A stretch of 64,000 bases of DNA from Dermatophagoides farinae (taxonomy: Eukaryota > Arthropoda > Arachnida > Sarcoptiformes > Pyroglyphidae). Under the pieces are notes generated by a model that worked only from the letters and a program-made list of their open reading frames with translations, was not told the DNA's origin and ran no database searches. The position numbers and the translations under genes are program-made. Every line of letters starts with the position of its first letter. Position 1 is the first letter of the stretch. The stretch covers positions 1,593,001-1,657,000 of the forward strand of contig NC_134684.1 in the NCBI RefSeq assembly GCF_024713945.1. The letters run 5' to 3'. Positions 11,852-25,203 of the stretch are shown piece by piece.

Positions 11852-13734
11852 TCACACTACGATTGATTGCACTTGCATATTACTATACTATGGTTGTTAT
11901 GCATCAACAAACACATATATAAACAAAGACACTCACCTGACGATGACATCAATGAACTAATCAAAAACAAAAACAAAACAACAACAAAACAAAAAAAAAT
12001 CAACAAAATAGAAAAAAAAACTCGTCACAATTGTTGTTCAATTTTTTCTCTGTTTACCAAGAGAACAGAAAAAAAATATATAAAGAAATTTGAAGGCGAT
12101 CATCTGAAGATCATCATCATCATCATATCGAGAGTATGAGAGAAAAGAAAACAGATTCACATTGTGAAATTTTGTTGTATTTTTGCCCTTATTGCGTACA
12201 TATTGACATTGGAAATAATAATGATGAAAAAATTGTAATTGAAAATTTCGTTAAATTTTTTTTTTTTTTTTTGCTTAACTAGGAAAAAAATAATAATTTG
12301 ATCATTTCATTTGTGTGTGTGTGTGTGATTGTGTCAATCAATCAATATATTGATAAATAAATAAATTTTTTTTTTTTTGTTGATCAACTAATAATAGCTT
12401 GATGGCCAAATCGTCTATTATATATATAGTATATATATGTTTACTCAGATGATAAATGTTAATGTTTGGAATATTGCAATATATACAATACAATATATAA
12501 TAATTATTTATTTTTAATAATTAATAATAATAATAGACATTGAACGAATCCATAATGACCATGATGATGATAATGATAATGATCAAAAAAAGTTTGAGGA
12601 TATATTTAAGAAATGAATATTGTTGTTGTTGTTGTTGTTGTATATATATCAAATACAATATTCATTTTCAAGTGACAATGTCAATGATAAGAAATTTTTC
12701 ATTACATTTGTTGAATGAAATATAAATATCTGGATTAAATACATAAAATGATACGTTTGTTGTTATATATGATGATGGATACATGATCATTGAAGGTTTC
12801 TTTTTTTTCTGAACACTTTAAATTAAAAACCCTTTTCGTGTTTCAATGACAATGAAATTAAATTAAATTTTTTTCTTTCTTGTTTCAAATGACGTCATTA
12901 ACAACTAATTTTTTGATTTTTTTTATCGTTAATCAATTAAATGAAAGATTTTTCTTTTTTTTTCTTTTTTTGTCGAATTATTTGCATTGATTTCTTTTTA
13001 CACACACACATCCGTGAATGTGTCAAGAATCACGTCTATATATCACGTATATATAAAAACAAAATGAAAACCAAAAAAAAAAAAAATTATGTAAATATCA
13101 AAGTGTCATCGTTATCATCATCATCATCATCATCATCATCAAGCGGCTATTAATTTCCATCAAGTTCGAATGAAACAAACAAACAAAAAAAATTTTTAAT
13201 TGATTCTGGAAATCCCTGAAAAAAAAATAACAAAACAAAACAAAACAAAACACAATCAAATTAAACACGATGTGAAACATGACAGTGTAAAAAAAATAAT
13301 TTTCCACTACCCATTAAATTCAACAAAAAAAAAATTTGATTGAGAAACCGAAATCTGATGAACCAATGAATTATTGAATGATGAAATTATCTCTGTCACG
13401 AACAACAGCCACCAACTACAGTAATCGATTTGAAATGATAAATATAAAATGAGTAAAAAAAAAAAGTAAAGACAAAATTTGAATAGTTCAGGAACAATAA
13501 AAAAAAACATCATTTATATTTCATTTGAATAATTATGAATCATCAAAAAAAAAATTAAAAATAAAAACTCGAATCGATTTACAACAGGAAAAAAAATTGA
13601 TTTGACAAAAATTTTCTTGATTAATAAACAAAAAAACACATTTCATTTGATTTGATTAATTTATTGGCATTAATACTAAGAAGATGATGATGATGATCGT
13701 GATAGTGAATTGTCCAAAAATTTATTATTATTAT
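11852..13734. other. Non-coding gap between NRF-6-like gene and HSD17B12-like gene
   Basis: The gap holds (GT)n near 12312, (GTT)n near 12620-12640, (ATC)n near 13108-13140 and long A/T runs. AATAAA-type signals occur in many places. I saw no protein-like frame or RNA gene. Confidence 0.55.
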
Positions 13735-15033
13735 TCATACATAATGGCTAAGTCCTTTACGTTTATAGCATCCTTTACGTAGCCGTTTCATACGGAAATA
13801 GGCAATTTTTGTATTAAGATTATTGCCAATTATAAATTTAACAATAAATGATTGAAAAAATGCTAATACATTATGGGCAAAATATCCATATGTACGTGTT
13901 TCAACGCCAACAGTTTTCAATGCTGAATGAACAAATTGATCAGGTGATGGTATCATAAATGAAATGGTTGGATTACGTATCATATTTGTTGATACATAAT
14001 ATGGTAATACAGATTGTACGACAATACCACGATCAGAATATTCGGAATGTAATGCACGTGAAAAATAATCCATATAAATTTTTGATGCCGAATAAATGGC
14101 CAGAAATGGTGTTGGAAATAGTGCTGAATATGATGCAACATTAATTATAATACCGGAACGTCGTGCTTCCATTATTGGTAATATAATATGTGTCATACGT
14201 GTCACAGATAATATATTACAATTCAATATATTCGTAATGAATTGATCAGAATTCGGTATTTTTGTAAAATATTCTGGATATTTATATGCCATACCAACAT
14301 TATTGATAAGAACATGTACATGGCCATTTAGGGCATGAATTTCATCACTAATATGTTTATAAATTGTATCCAATGTAAAATCCACGGCCATTGTTTTCAC
14401 TTGTGGACATTTAGGACATTCATTGAGTATATCGGCTTTAACTTTATCCAATTTTTGTTGATTACGACTAAGAAGAAATACACAATAACCTTTTTTAGCC
14501 ATCGCTTTAGCATAAGCTAAACCAATACCATCGGTTGAACCGGTTATAATGGCCCAACTGTCCGATCCGGGCCGCCATTTTGCACCAAAACCGAGCATAT
14601 AACAGATAAAAAATGTCCATAATGCTTGAATGAATTTTATGACCATCCATAGGATGAACACTATGGCTATGATTGATAATATTATTATAGGTGTTGGCAG
14701 TGTATTTATATCTGGTAATTGAAATCCACTACGATTCCAAGATTCAATAAGAATATTTGTATCATCACTATTAACCATATGATCATCATTATCATCGATG
14801 GTCATCATCATGGCTTCATCATCATTAATAATCATCGATGAAGGTAATGTTGTAGTACTTAGTTTATTGATCAATTTACTTGAATTTGAAATAGTTGTAT
14901 TCAATATTGATGATAATAATGGCGATGATATTGTACTTGTTGTCATTGCCATTGATGTATGATGATCATGATCAAGATCACTATTATTATGATCCATGTT
15001 AGACAATGATTCCAAGGTGGTTGTTGTCATCAT
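13735..15033 (-). CDS. 17-beta-HSD type 12 / 3-oxoacyl-CoA reductase-like SDR
   Basis: A 432-residue single-exon protein; ATG at 15033. The first ~100 residues are Ser/Thr/Asp/His-rich and not part of the family. A membrane segment (IIILSIIAIVFILWMV) follows, then a classical short-chain dehydrogenase: TGSTDGIG cofactor loop, VDF, NNVGMAYKYPEYF, NVASYSA with the catalytic Ser, and YSASK with the catalytic Tyr and Lys, then QSVLPYYVSTNM and SALKTVG. NNVG and the YEYPEYF-like block place it with HSD17B12/LET-767, the ER enzyme for the second step of fatty-acid elongation and for steroid ketone reduction. The catalytic residues are all present, so it should be active. The N-terminal extension is unusual for the family. 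Confidence 0.9.
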   Translation of the reverse strand: MMTTTTLESLSNMDHNNSDLDHDHHTSMAMTTSTISSPLLSSILNTTISNSSKLINKLSTTTLPSSMIINDDEAMMMTIDDNDDHMVNSDDTNILIESWNRSGFQLPDINTLPTPIIILSIIAIVFILWMVIKFIQALWTFFICYMLGFGAKWRPGSDSWAIITGSTDGIGLAYAKAMAKKGYCVFLLSRNQQKLDKVKADILNECPKCPQVKTMAVDFTLDTIYKHISDEIHALNGHVHVLINNVGMAYKYPEYFTKIPNSDQFITNILNCNILSVTRMTHIILPIMEARRSGIIINVASYSALFPTPFLAIYSASKIYMDYFSRALHSEYSDRGIVVQSVLPYYVSTNMIRNPTISFMIPSPDQFVHSALKTVGVETRTYGYFAHNVLAFFQSFIVKFIIGNNLNTKIAYFRMKRLRKGCYKRKGLSHYV

Positions 15034-18000
15034 TTTGACAAGATGATCAATAATTTCAATCAATCAATCAATATATAAATAAATTTGTATTGTAATAATA
15101 CTGTTGTTGTTTTGTTGTAGTTGTTATAAATAATCAAAAAAAAAAAAAAAAAAAAAAAGAAAAGAAAAAAAAACTGTCACAATCTTTGTTTGTTTATATT
15201 ATATATTCAATCACGGTGATTACTGTCAATGATATATGTGATTGAATAATGAATATAATAAAATCGTTGTCAGTTTGTCAAAAAAAAAGAGTATTGTTTC
15301 GATGTTTATTTTTAAAAATCTGTTTATATTTGTGTACAACAAACAATAATCACAATTCAAAAAAAAAAATGAAATGATGAACAAATGATGAACAAACTTA
15401 TATACGAAACGAAGAAAACATTCGAACACACACACACACACACACACAGAAAGACAAGGACACTAAAAGTTTGTTTTTTTTTTGGTGACGTGTGAATATA
15501 TGTTGTTTTTGAAAATGACGACGATGATAAGAGAATAATTGAATGGAATAAAGAATAAACAGAAAGAAGAAAAAGAGAATCCTGTTTTGCTGTTGGTGGT
15601 AATGGTAATGGTTGGTTGTTTTATTTGACAAATGATTTGTGTGTGTGTGTTTTTTTTTTGTATCCGTTGCAATTTGAATGAATGATAAAAAAATTCAAAA
15701 TTGTCAAATGAATATTATTTATATGCGAGAAAGAATTTCTTATTGTCGGAATTATTACGAAATGAATGGAGAATTTCAATTAATAATCAATAACAATATA
15801 TTTGATGACCAACAAACGATTCTTTTGAAAACGTATCAGTGACAATATATTCATAAGGAAAAAAATGATTTCCAAGTAATCCAGTAATATGTTGATTATT
15901 TATTTATATATATATATAGTGTGTGGTATTTAATTATTTGAAAATTTTTTCAATTTATTTTTCTCCTTATACACTGTGTTGTTGCAAACATTTTCATGAT
16001 AATTTGTAATTGTGATCAAAAATTTTGTCGTTGTCAGGCAATAAAATTGATTTCCAAAAAAAATTTTAATAGTTCAAGTTTATTCTCGGTAGTTTTTTTT
16101 TGACCAATTCTATGAATTTCTGGTTAATATGAGATATGATGATAAATGGCGGGGAAACACGTAAAACGTCAATAAAACATACGAAATTTTTTTTTTAAAA
16201 TTAAGCAATCAAAATTGAGCACCAGAAAAAAAATAATTTATAATAATAATAATCAATCGATGAAACAGAATGTAAAGAAATCTGATTGATCATATGTTTG
16301 ATTGACTATAGTGCACTGATCAACAGGTTGATGAAAGATATATTGAAGATTTGTTTTTCGAAACATTACTATTACACGAAACATTCGAATTTATGGGAAT
16401 TTTTTTTTTTTGATTTTTTCAAAAAAAACTATCATGAATCAGGAAGATTATAATTATAAATTGCAATAATTAAAATAAAAAAAAAAAATTTCGATTGCAC
16501 TTGGAAATTGTCCAAAAAAATATGAAGCGACAATTTTTTTTTTTTGTTTTTGTTGTTGTTGTTGTTTGCGTCAAGTAAATGTCCACTTGTTTTTATCAAT
16601 GTTTTTCCTGGTTATTGCGAACATTTAATTGATATTGATGGACAAAAAACCAAACTGAAGACCATAATTAGATTAATGAACGAATGAAATAATATGAAAA
16701 ATGAATGACGTTTCAATCGTATCGTGAAAGAAAAACCAATGGATTCTTTTGATTTTCAGGTAATTTTTACATGAGATCAATAAAAACACAATGTAATCAC
16801 CAGGAGGAGAACAAAAAAAAAAACAAATTTTCAATTCATTCAATGAATTGTAGGTTTTTTTCCAATCAAATTTTCAATGGAGAAAAAAAAATAATAATCA
16901 CAAATCACTCATTATCATCATCGATTTAATTACGAAAAAAAAAACGAAAGAAGTTATTCAGAAAAGCAGTGAAAAAAACGACGATTGTGCAACAATCAAA
17001 ACACAATTTCACATCACACACGAAAATGTTTTCGAAGAAGAAGAAGAAGAAGAAGAAGGGACAGCAGAAACTCATATGACTGGAATCACTATGGAATAGA
17101 AATTGGTCAAACAACAAAAAATAAAGAGAGATAGATGATGGAATTCAAAAAAAAAAAAAAAAAATGTTGAACACACCCGCACGAAACAGAGAAAAAAAAT
17201 ATGAAACGATTTGGTGAGAGAAACAAACAATTCAAGATTTGAATTTTTGTTGTTTGTTGTTGTTTTTTTTCACCTTGAATATATACATCAAATATATACA
17301 ATGAATATATGAAGCGCCCGAGAACTTTTTTTTTCTCTCTCTTTTTTTCTATTTCGATTTTTTTTCTCTCACTTTCGTTTCGTTTTTCAATTTTCAATTT
17401 TAAGATCTGAAAACGATTTCCTAACATACACGTGCCCGAAAAAAAAACAAGTTTTTTTTTCTTCAAATAATTTCCGATCATTTTTTTTCTTTGATTAAGC
17501 AATCGACAAATGAATCGATCTTTGGATCGTCTCATTCCATAGCAATTGATCATTGGCCTTTGTGTGTGTGTGTGTGTGGACACATGAAATACACGAGACA
17601 CTGACATTATCCTCTTTTTTTTCTTTCGTTTTCTCTTTTTTTTTTGGCCATCAAAAAAAACAAGATCGTTGCAATCCCTATCATCATCGTCATCATCATC
17701 ATCATCATCGACAAGACGACAACAATCATTGGTTTTTGATGGTCAAATGCAACCATTTTTTTTTTTTTTTTTTTTTTTTTTTATTTTTTTTTATTCGTTG
17801 TCGTTGTCGCTGTTGTTGTTGTTGTTGCCTGATTCATCCGATAATTTTCCATTTTTCAAGGTGCACACTATTTTTTTTTTCTTTTTCTTCTTCTTTTTTC
17901 TCATGTCTGTGATTTTTTTTTCTACATTAATTTTTTCTTTTTACTTTCTTTTTCTCTTTTTTTTTACCTTTCAATTTTACGAATTTTCTTCAGTATTATG

Positions 18001-19320
18001 GCCTGTATAATTATAATCATCATCATCATCATCAATGCTAAATAGGTTAGGGACGACAACTGGCTTGTGGTTGTTGTTGTCGTCGTCGTCGTTGTTGTTG
18101 TTGTTTATTATAAATTGAATATTTATACTTTTGTAATAATCATGATGATGATGATGATGATGATAATCATCTAACGGTTCCAGTAGGATTCTTGGAAAAA
18201 ATTTAATTTGTTGAAATTCATAATCTTATAATTGGTTATTTTGTATATAATAAATCAATGAAAGATGAAAACAAAACAGGAAAAAAAAACCAATTTTTAT
18301 CTTTAAAAATTTATTGGTAAATCATCATAATTTCCATTAAATAATAATCATCATGATCATAATATCATCATCATCATCATCAATTGATGAAGGCAAGAAA
18401 AACAATTACGTCAATCATTAGTGGTCGACGACGACAATATATAGTAATTGAAGGTCTCTCTCTAAATATAAATCCGGTAGTTTTTTTCCATCTCTATGGA
18501 TCTATTATCACACACACACACACACACACACAATGATTGATTGGATTTAGAAACAATGAAACAGAAAAAAAATCTAAGGACATCAAATAATAATAATAAT
18601 TTTGATGATGGAAAAAATGGTCATTTTCATTTTGTGGTCAGAAAAAAAAATCAATCAAATTTTTTAAAAAAAAAAAAATATTGCTGTCAAACATTAAAAA
18701 ACGGAAATGGCAATAATTTTTTTTTAAATTTATTTTTTGCTTCTAAATGACAAAGTTTTGTATGATGATGATGTGTCGAAAAAAAAATTGTCACAAAAAG
18801 ATTTGGCACAAACAAAAAAAAATCAGTTAATCAATGTATGGTATCATCATTGAATCTATCCAAATTACACACACACAAATGCTTATTCAACAATATATTC
18901 GATTTGAAAAATTTGAAGAAAAAAAAATTTCGCTCACTCATCATTTGTTGTTTTCGAATTATGATGCAAAAAAAAAAATAAAAAACGGACAAAAAAAATT
19001 GCTTCAATAATCAGAATCAGAATTAAAAAAAAAACAACACAAAATTTGTACCGAAAAAAAAATCTGTAGATATTATGTGACCAATTTGAAACTTTGAACT
19101 TTGGATTTTTTCTTTTTCTTCTTGTTCATTTATATATATTCAATGCCATAATAATCAAAGTTAACAAAAATTATCTTGATATTTTTGTTTGTTTAAAAAG
19201 CAGCTGTTTTTCTCTTTTTCTTTTTTTTTCTCAATTTGATATGATTTAAAAACGATTGCATTGGATCAGAATTGAAAACATTCTAAAATTTTCATTCATT
19301 CAAACATACACACATGCACA
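15034..19320. other. Repeat-rich non-coding gap
   Basis: A 4.3-kb stretch with a long poly-A run at about 15135-15160, (CA)n at about 15427-15448, (AAG)n near 17037-17055, a very long poly-T near 17758-17782, (GTT)/(GTC) tracts near 18070-18100 and (CA)n near 18511-18530. The longest minus-strand open stretch (17107-17607) is low-complexity. I see nothing gene-like. Confidence 0.55.
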
Positions 19321-21009
19321 ATGCGATTTTATTCTATTTGTACCATATGGGCTACAATTGTCGTAGCAACAGCAACTGATTCTAATTCAGATACAACATT
19401 CATATTCAATGGTGATGGATGTGAACAAAATCATCTATTTCAAACACGATATCGACCACAAATTCAACAATTAGCCAGTGATGTACAACGTATCATTGAT
19501 CATGTAATGAGTGTAAATGAATCTGGCCGAACTTATCGACAATTAGCAGAATTTGTTGATCGTTTTGGTTCACGATTGACTGGAACAAAAAATCTTGAAG
19601 ATTCTATTGATTATATGATTGATTTATTACGACAAGAAGGTCATGATAATGTTCATGGAGAATCGGTACAAGTTCCACGATGGACACGTGGTAATGAATG
19701 GGCTCGTATGATTAAACCAAGAGAGAAAAAATTAAATATTCTCGGTCTTGGCTATAGTGAAGGCACGAATGGTCAAACAATTGAAGCACCAATTGTTGTT
19801 GTACGAAATTTTACCGAACTTGAACAAAAATCTCGATTGATACCGGGTAAAATAGTTGTCTATAATTTTCATTATGAATCATATGGTAAACAGGCTATAT
19901 ATCGACATAGTGGTGCAAGTCGTGCAGCTGAATTCGGTGCCGTCGCAGCTATGGTAGGTGGTTTTCATTCATTCGAATTGAATTCAGTTTTTCTAATTCA
20001 TTCTATTTTTTTTGCATAATTTTCTTAATTAATTATTGCTTATTATACTAAATGAAGATAAGGTCATTGACACCATTTTCGATTGATTCTCCACACACTG
20101 GAATGCAAAGTAAGTGTGAAAATGAACAAGAAAATGGGGAAAAACAAAATTAACCAATTTTTTGCTGTTGTTTCACTATTCAAACATATAGCATACGATG
20201 TGAATGTAACGAGAATTCCAGCCATCAGCATAACTGCCGAAGATGCAGATCTATTTCAACGTTTCTCAGATCGAAATGGTAAATGAATTATATATGCTTT
20301 GCTATTTGATTAATTTTCTTTGCCGTTTTTATTAGAGGAAGTGATTGTTCAAATTTATTCGGAAAATCGTAATGAAAAAGAGCAAGGCATTTCACGTAAT
20401 ACAGTTAGCGATATACGTGGTGAACAATATCCAGATGAAATTGTATTGGTCAGTGGCCATATTGATTCTTGGGATGTTGGTCAAGGTGCTCTAGATGATG
20501 GTGCTGGTTCATTCATTTCTTGGCGTGCATTATCGGTGATTAAACAACTTGGTCTACGACCTAAACGAACAATGAGATCGATTCTTTGGACCGGTGAAGA
20601 ATTCGGTTTGATTGGTGTTTATGATTATGTAAAAAAACATCAAAATGAATTGAAAAATTATGTACTTGCTATGGAATCGGATATTGGAACATTCACACCG
20701 AAAGGTATTACATTTTCGGGTAGAAATAGTACATCACAATGTACATTATGGGAAATTTTACAATTGATGCATCCAATCAATGCAACAACATTGACAATAT
20801 CGACCGAAGGTTCCGATGTACAAGCATTCTATGAAAACGGTGTACCAATCAGTAGTCTTGATACGGCCAATGATAAATATTTCTATTTTCATCATACCCA
20901 AGGTGATACAATGACCGTCGAACAATCAGATGATCTGGATAAATGTCAGGCACTTTGGACATCTATTTCTTATGCATTAGCTATGCTTGATGATCGTTTA
21001 CCTCGATAA
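19321..21009 (+). CDS. CPQ: Carboxypeptidase Q (M28 plasma glutamate carboxypeptidase)
   Basis: Four exons, 19321-19953, 20058-20109, 20192-20278 and 20336-21009, join to a 481-residue frame. A signal peptide is followed by the pro/PA-like region (GSRLTGT, ESVQVPRW, GKIVVYNF), the small exon with SPHTGMQ, then the M28 metallopeptidase core. Co-catalytic zinc ligands are visible: His and bridging Asp in SGHIDSWDVG and LDDGAGS, Glu in WTGEEFG, Asp in MESDIG and His in YFHHTQGD. The fold and length match animal CPQ (about 470). It is a secreted or lysosomal dipeptidase/carboxypeptidase acting on unblocked dipeptides. All ligands are intact. Confidence 0.95.
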
Positions 21010-21176
21010 TTAAGAAAAAAAAAACATCTACATTTTATTTATCTATAGTGTCATCTATCGTTTTGTTTATGAATGATTTTTTATTATTTTGTTTTTATTC
21101 TTAATTTGAAAAAATAAAAATAAAAATTTTGAAATTTTGCATTTTGCATTTTGCAATTCAATTAAATTTTTCATAA

Positions 21177-22027
21177 TCAAGTACGCTGTGTCCAAGTAAT
21201 ACGGGTGCTTAATTGTCCTGGATTATGGCCACCAGCCATAGCCAAATTAATTTGACGATGATTATCACCATGATTGACCAATTGATCGATGGTTAATGTG
21301 ACACCACCCAAGAAAACATTGTTATTAGAACCATGATGATCCCATACTTCAGTTGTAACACGTGAATCACTGACAAATAAATAATTACTGGAACCGACAC
21401 ATACTTCATTCCATACTGGATAGTTGGTATTTTCTTTCACATGTGTCGAACATGAGACACAGTTTCGTCGATCTTGTATGGGAAGCTTTTGAATGAAGGA
21501 ATAAGAAAAACGCGAATTATTAATTTCCATATAATTCGAATCAAATAGAATATAAATTAAATTTTAAACTTACCGATATGGGCAATGAATTATTCATTAT
21601 ACAAACAGTAGCATATGCATTGGCTTTTTCATATAATGATGCCGAAATCAATTCGATATCAATATGGCCAACATGTTGTCGATTATGGCCAACACATTCA
21701 CCATTTTGACAAACCTGGATTTATTCAATTTTTTTTGGTTATCATTATTATCGACAAATTATTATGAATAATACACTGGACACTTACATAATTAGTTTGG
21801 CCAATCATACAAGTACGACCTTCATTTATATTGTGGCCATAAATTTGTCCATGAATATTACAATTTAAACGGCAATTATTATTAAGAAATTTTGTACCAG
21901 ATGGATCAATATCAACATGATGTAATTGGCGACATTGTTCTTGTGCTTGTGAATCGGCATGAACATTATCGAAAAAAGCCACTAAAATGACAATAGTAGC
22001 GACGGTCAAAATGTTGTAGAATTTCAT
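21177..22027 (-). CDS. Secreted Cys-rich plus C2-like domain protein
   Basis: Three exons, 21788-22027, 21574-21714 and 21177-21485, give 229 residues; ATG at 22027. A signal peptide (about 1-24) is followed by a ~65-residue Cys-rich module (CRLNCNIHG...RTCMIG...VCQNGECVG) whose Gly-x-x-Cys...CQNGxCV ending recalls the Cys-rich tails of ADAM/ADAMTS-type proteins. The rest reads like a C2 fold: HIDIELISASLYEKANAYATV, NTNYPVWNEVC, TTEVWDHHGSNNNVFLGGVTLTIDQL. NPxWNE- and VWDxD-like positions match C2, but the Asp calcium ligands are mostly replaced. No named orthologue is recognised. The 3' end lies only about 170 bp from the stop of CPQ (convergent). Confidence 0.75.
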
Positions 22028-22948
22028 TTTCAACGAAAAAAAAATACAAATGATTTTCAGATTTCAAATTATTTTCATTCAAAATTCAAATATGAATCAT
22101 ATATACAGCAATCGACGTAGATTTATATGGATTTATATTTTCTTCCTGAAAATCAATTATTGCAACAACTATCTTGAAAATGGTATCATAAAAAAAAACA
22201 ATAAAGTGCTTCTGGCATTGATAATCTATAGTCGGTAATCCTTTTTTGGGGATTATTACAAATCATCACAGTAATCGATTATTAATGATGATGATGATGA
22301 TGCGTACTTTTCATTAAATTATTTTACTGATATATCATCATAATGTAATTAAATGCCGTGAATACGAATATATAGCAACGATGACAACAACAACAACAAC
22401 AATGATTGAAATCCAAGTATTTACACATTGCTAAATCTATAAAAGACAATTGATCAGTTTTTTTTACCAATTCAATTTGAAAATAATCTAAAGAAAAATC
22501 TAGAACCACAAAAGTTATCATCAATTATTAGTATCAATGTTGAAATTTAATTCACGATTTCATTGATTTATTGATTAATATGTCCATGGACCATTTATAT
22601 ATATATTGTGATCTAATCTCAATTTATTGGAAATTGATCTGCATATAACAAAAGGGTGTGGTGAGAGAGAGAGAGAGTTGAAAGTACAATTTATTTATTG
22701 TATTAATTTCGATTTTTTTTTTTTTTTTGATAAACATCATTAGAAAAAAAACACTTCAGATTATCAATTATTAATTGATTGATTGATTGGTTGATCATCA
22801 TTACATCGATTCCTTGTGATAATTGGTCTAAACATACATGCATTAGATGGGGGGGAAAAAATTTCATTTTTATTGAATTTTAAAAAAATTCACAATTTTT
22901 TTATTTACACACACACACACAAATGGCCTATCAAAATTTGAAATGAAA
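22028..22948. other. Non-coding gap
   Basis: Simple repeats only ((ATG)n near 22286, (GA)n near 22664, (CA)n near 22907) and an 8-base G run near 22847. The promoter of the C2-like gene and the 3' UTR of cystinosin must lie here, but no clear element is visible. Confidence 0.5.
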
Positions 22949-24527
22949 CTAACTAGTGTTGATCGATATGTTAGCCGATGGTTTTGATTCGATGACAATA
23001 ATCGCTGTTGAATCATCATTATCATTATTACAAAGATTACTATTCAATGTCGGTGTCGATGTTTTAATATTTGAACATTTTTCCAACGATGAATCAGACG
23101 ACGATGGTGTAGAATTTCTATAAAGAATATAATGTTGTATTAGAAAGATTAGATCATATACAACCGATGCAAGACCAAGACCAAATTTTGGTAGATTACC
23201 CAATAATGTACGCCAATCATCTAAATGGATGAATGTAATAAAATGTATTAATTTGTATTAAAATTGATTCATTTCATTCGATTAATCATCATCATACCAT
23301 AATTATATGCTATAGTTAACATTTGTAACATTGAAAATGAACCACCTGTTATATCCAACCAAATCATCCATATAGTCCAACCAGCAGTTGATTTTCGACG
23401 AAAATTAAAATAAACTTGTGGTAAATATTTCAATGAAGTTACACTTAATTTAACATATGAAAAATAATATATCCATGTTAGCCAATTGATTACGTTGAAT
23501 CCGACCAAAATGATTAATATGATACCAACGGTCCATACGATTGCCTGATATAATTTCGATACTAAAGCAAAACGTTGATTTCCTTTCTATATGAATAAAG
23601 ACAAAAATTTATCAGAAAAACAATCAGAAAAAAACATTTAAAATCAATACAAACCTCATAAATGAAACATTGTATGAATGTAATGGATGTAGTAAAAGCG
23701 GCATGTAATCCATATACAACATCATTCAATTCAACAGGAATTTCACTTCGTGGAAATTTTAGCTCATATTGATCTTGTATAACCGATGAGAAATAAAGGC
23801 CACAATTGAATATAGAATAATAGATGAAACCGGTGAAATGTAAAATAGTATAATCGAAACTAAGACCAATGACACTTTTTCGTTTAAAATTTGTTACATT
23901 TTGTGGCCAAAATGATAATGACCAAATGAAAAAATATCCCCAACCCCAAAATAGGCTAAGTATGGTCCAGAATTGACCACGACCAACTCGTACACGAGTA
24001 AAGGCAAATTTATCACTGGAAAGAAATTTTAAATGATAATCGATCAATCCATAGAAAGTATAAACAAAAAAAACTATACCTTATGCTTGTATCGTTGAAT
24101 TCAAAAACTATAACATCATGACCAGGACGTACAGCCGTTATATTGATTCGTATTCGATAATTGTCGCTACTCAATCGTATAGGACTGAGTTCATTATCAA
24201 ACGTTGAACATGGTGAATGTTCACAAACAAATGAAACATCGACCGGTTTATCGGGTGGATTACTACGGATTTAAAAAAAAGTTGAATCATTAAATTAAAA
24301 GAATCAAGTTTGTGAAAAAATTCTTACATTAAATAAACATCAAACGAAGACGTTTCACCAGCTAAAATTTGTACATCAATCGGATCTGATTTAATACTAT
24401 TATTTTTTGATTGTTGTTTATCACCAGAATTCAGATCATCATCGTTAATTAAAGAATCGGCTAATATGACATTGGTCAATAATGATAACCAAAGAATTTT
24501 GGCAAAAAAATTTATCGATAACAACAT
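22949..24527 (-). CDS. CTNS: Cystinosin, lysosomal cystine/H+ symporter
   Basis: Five exons, 24328-24527, 24080-24262, 23655-24015, 23298-23586 and 22949-23220, give 434 residues. A signal peptide and an N-glycosylated luminal domain (NNS, NIT, NDTS sites) precede seven membrane spans with two PQ-loops: SFWPQNVTNFKRKSVIGLSFD and KYLPQVYFNFRRKSTAGWTIW. WLDITGGSFSMLQM and LPKFGLGLASVVYDLIFLIQHY match the last spans of animal cystinosins. It exports cystine from lysosomes with protons. The C-terminal tail is longer than usual and Ser/Thr/Asn-rich. I do not see the GYDQL-type lysosome-sorting motif of vertebrates. Confidence 0.95.
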
Positions 24528-25203
24528 TATTCACTGGATTCTGATCACAATTTGTTGTCTTTATTTATTATTTATTATAAATTTTGATTCATTATTATTT
24601 GCAACAAAACCTTTGATATACATTCCATTTTAAAAGTTGTAAAACGAAAAAAAAAATCTCATCATATGAGATAGATGTAAAACAATCCAATCACATGTTG
24701 GGAGAAAAAAAATCGAGGACAGTGTATATCTAGCACTAATTCAAACCAAAAAAAAAAAAAATTATCGTGCGATAACCCCCCCCCCATATCTTAGATAACA
24801 ACACCTGTTGTCATAAATTCTTTTACATGCTTTTCTCTCATGAATATATATATAGCTAAATTGATGCAATTAAATTCATGACATTTTTTTTATTTGTTTG
24901 TTATCGATTATTGAAGATGACATGGTCATAAAATAATTTCGAAATTATTGTTGGATCAACTGATTTCCATGGTGATAAATCATCATCATCAGCAACAGCA
25001 GCAAGACTTATTATTTGATTAGATGTTAATCACACAGACACACACAAAAGTACTTTTATCTCACCTGAAATCTCAATTCACCACAGTAGTATGAGTATAA
25101 TTAATAATCGGTTATTATTACAATAATTATAACAAATTTAAAGGCAAGAGAAAAAAAATGTACGCGAAAAATATCATGATCATTTTATGTTATGATATTA
25201 TCA
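24528..25203. other. Non-coding gap with a 10-base C run
   Basis: Between cystinosin and the PDGF/VEGF-like gene. A run of ten C at 24776-24785 stands out in this AT-rich DNA. No coding signal was seen. Confidence 0.5.

Noticed and set aside
17107-17607. 166-codon minus-strand open stretch
   Set aside because: Low-complexity Lys/Phe/Gln content arising from poly-A/T and (CA)n; no homology-like blocks or splice context.
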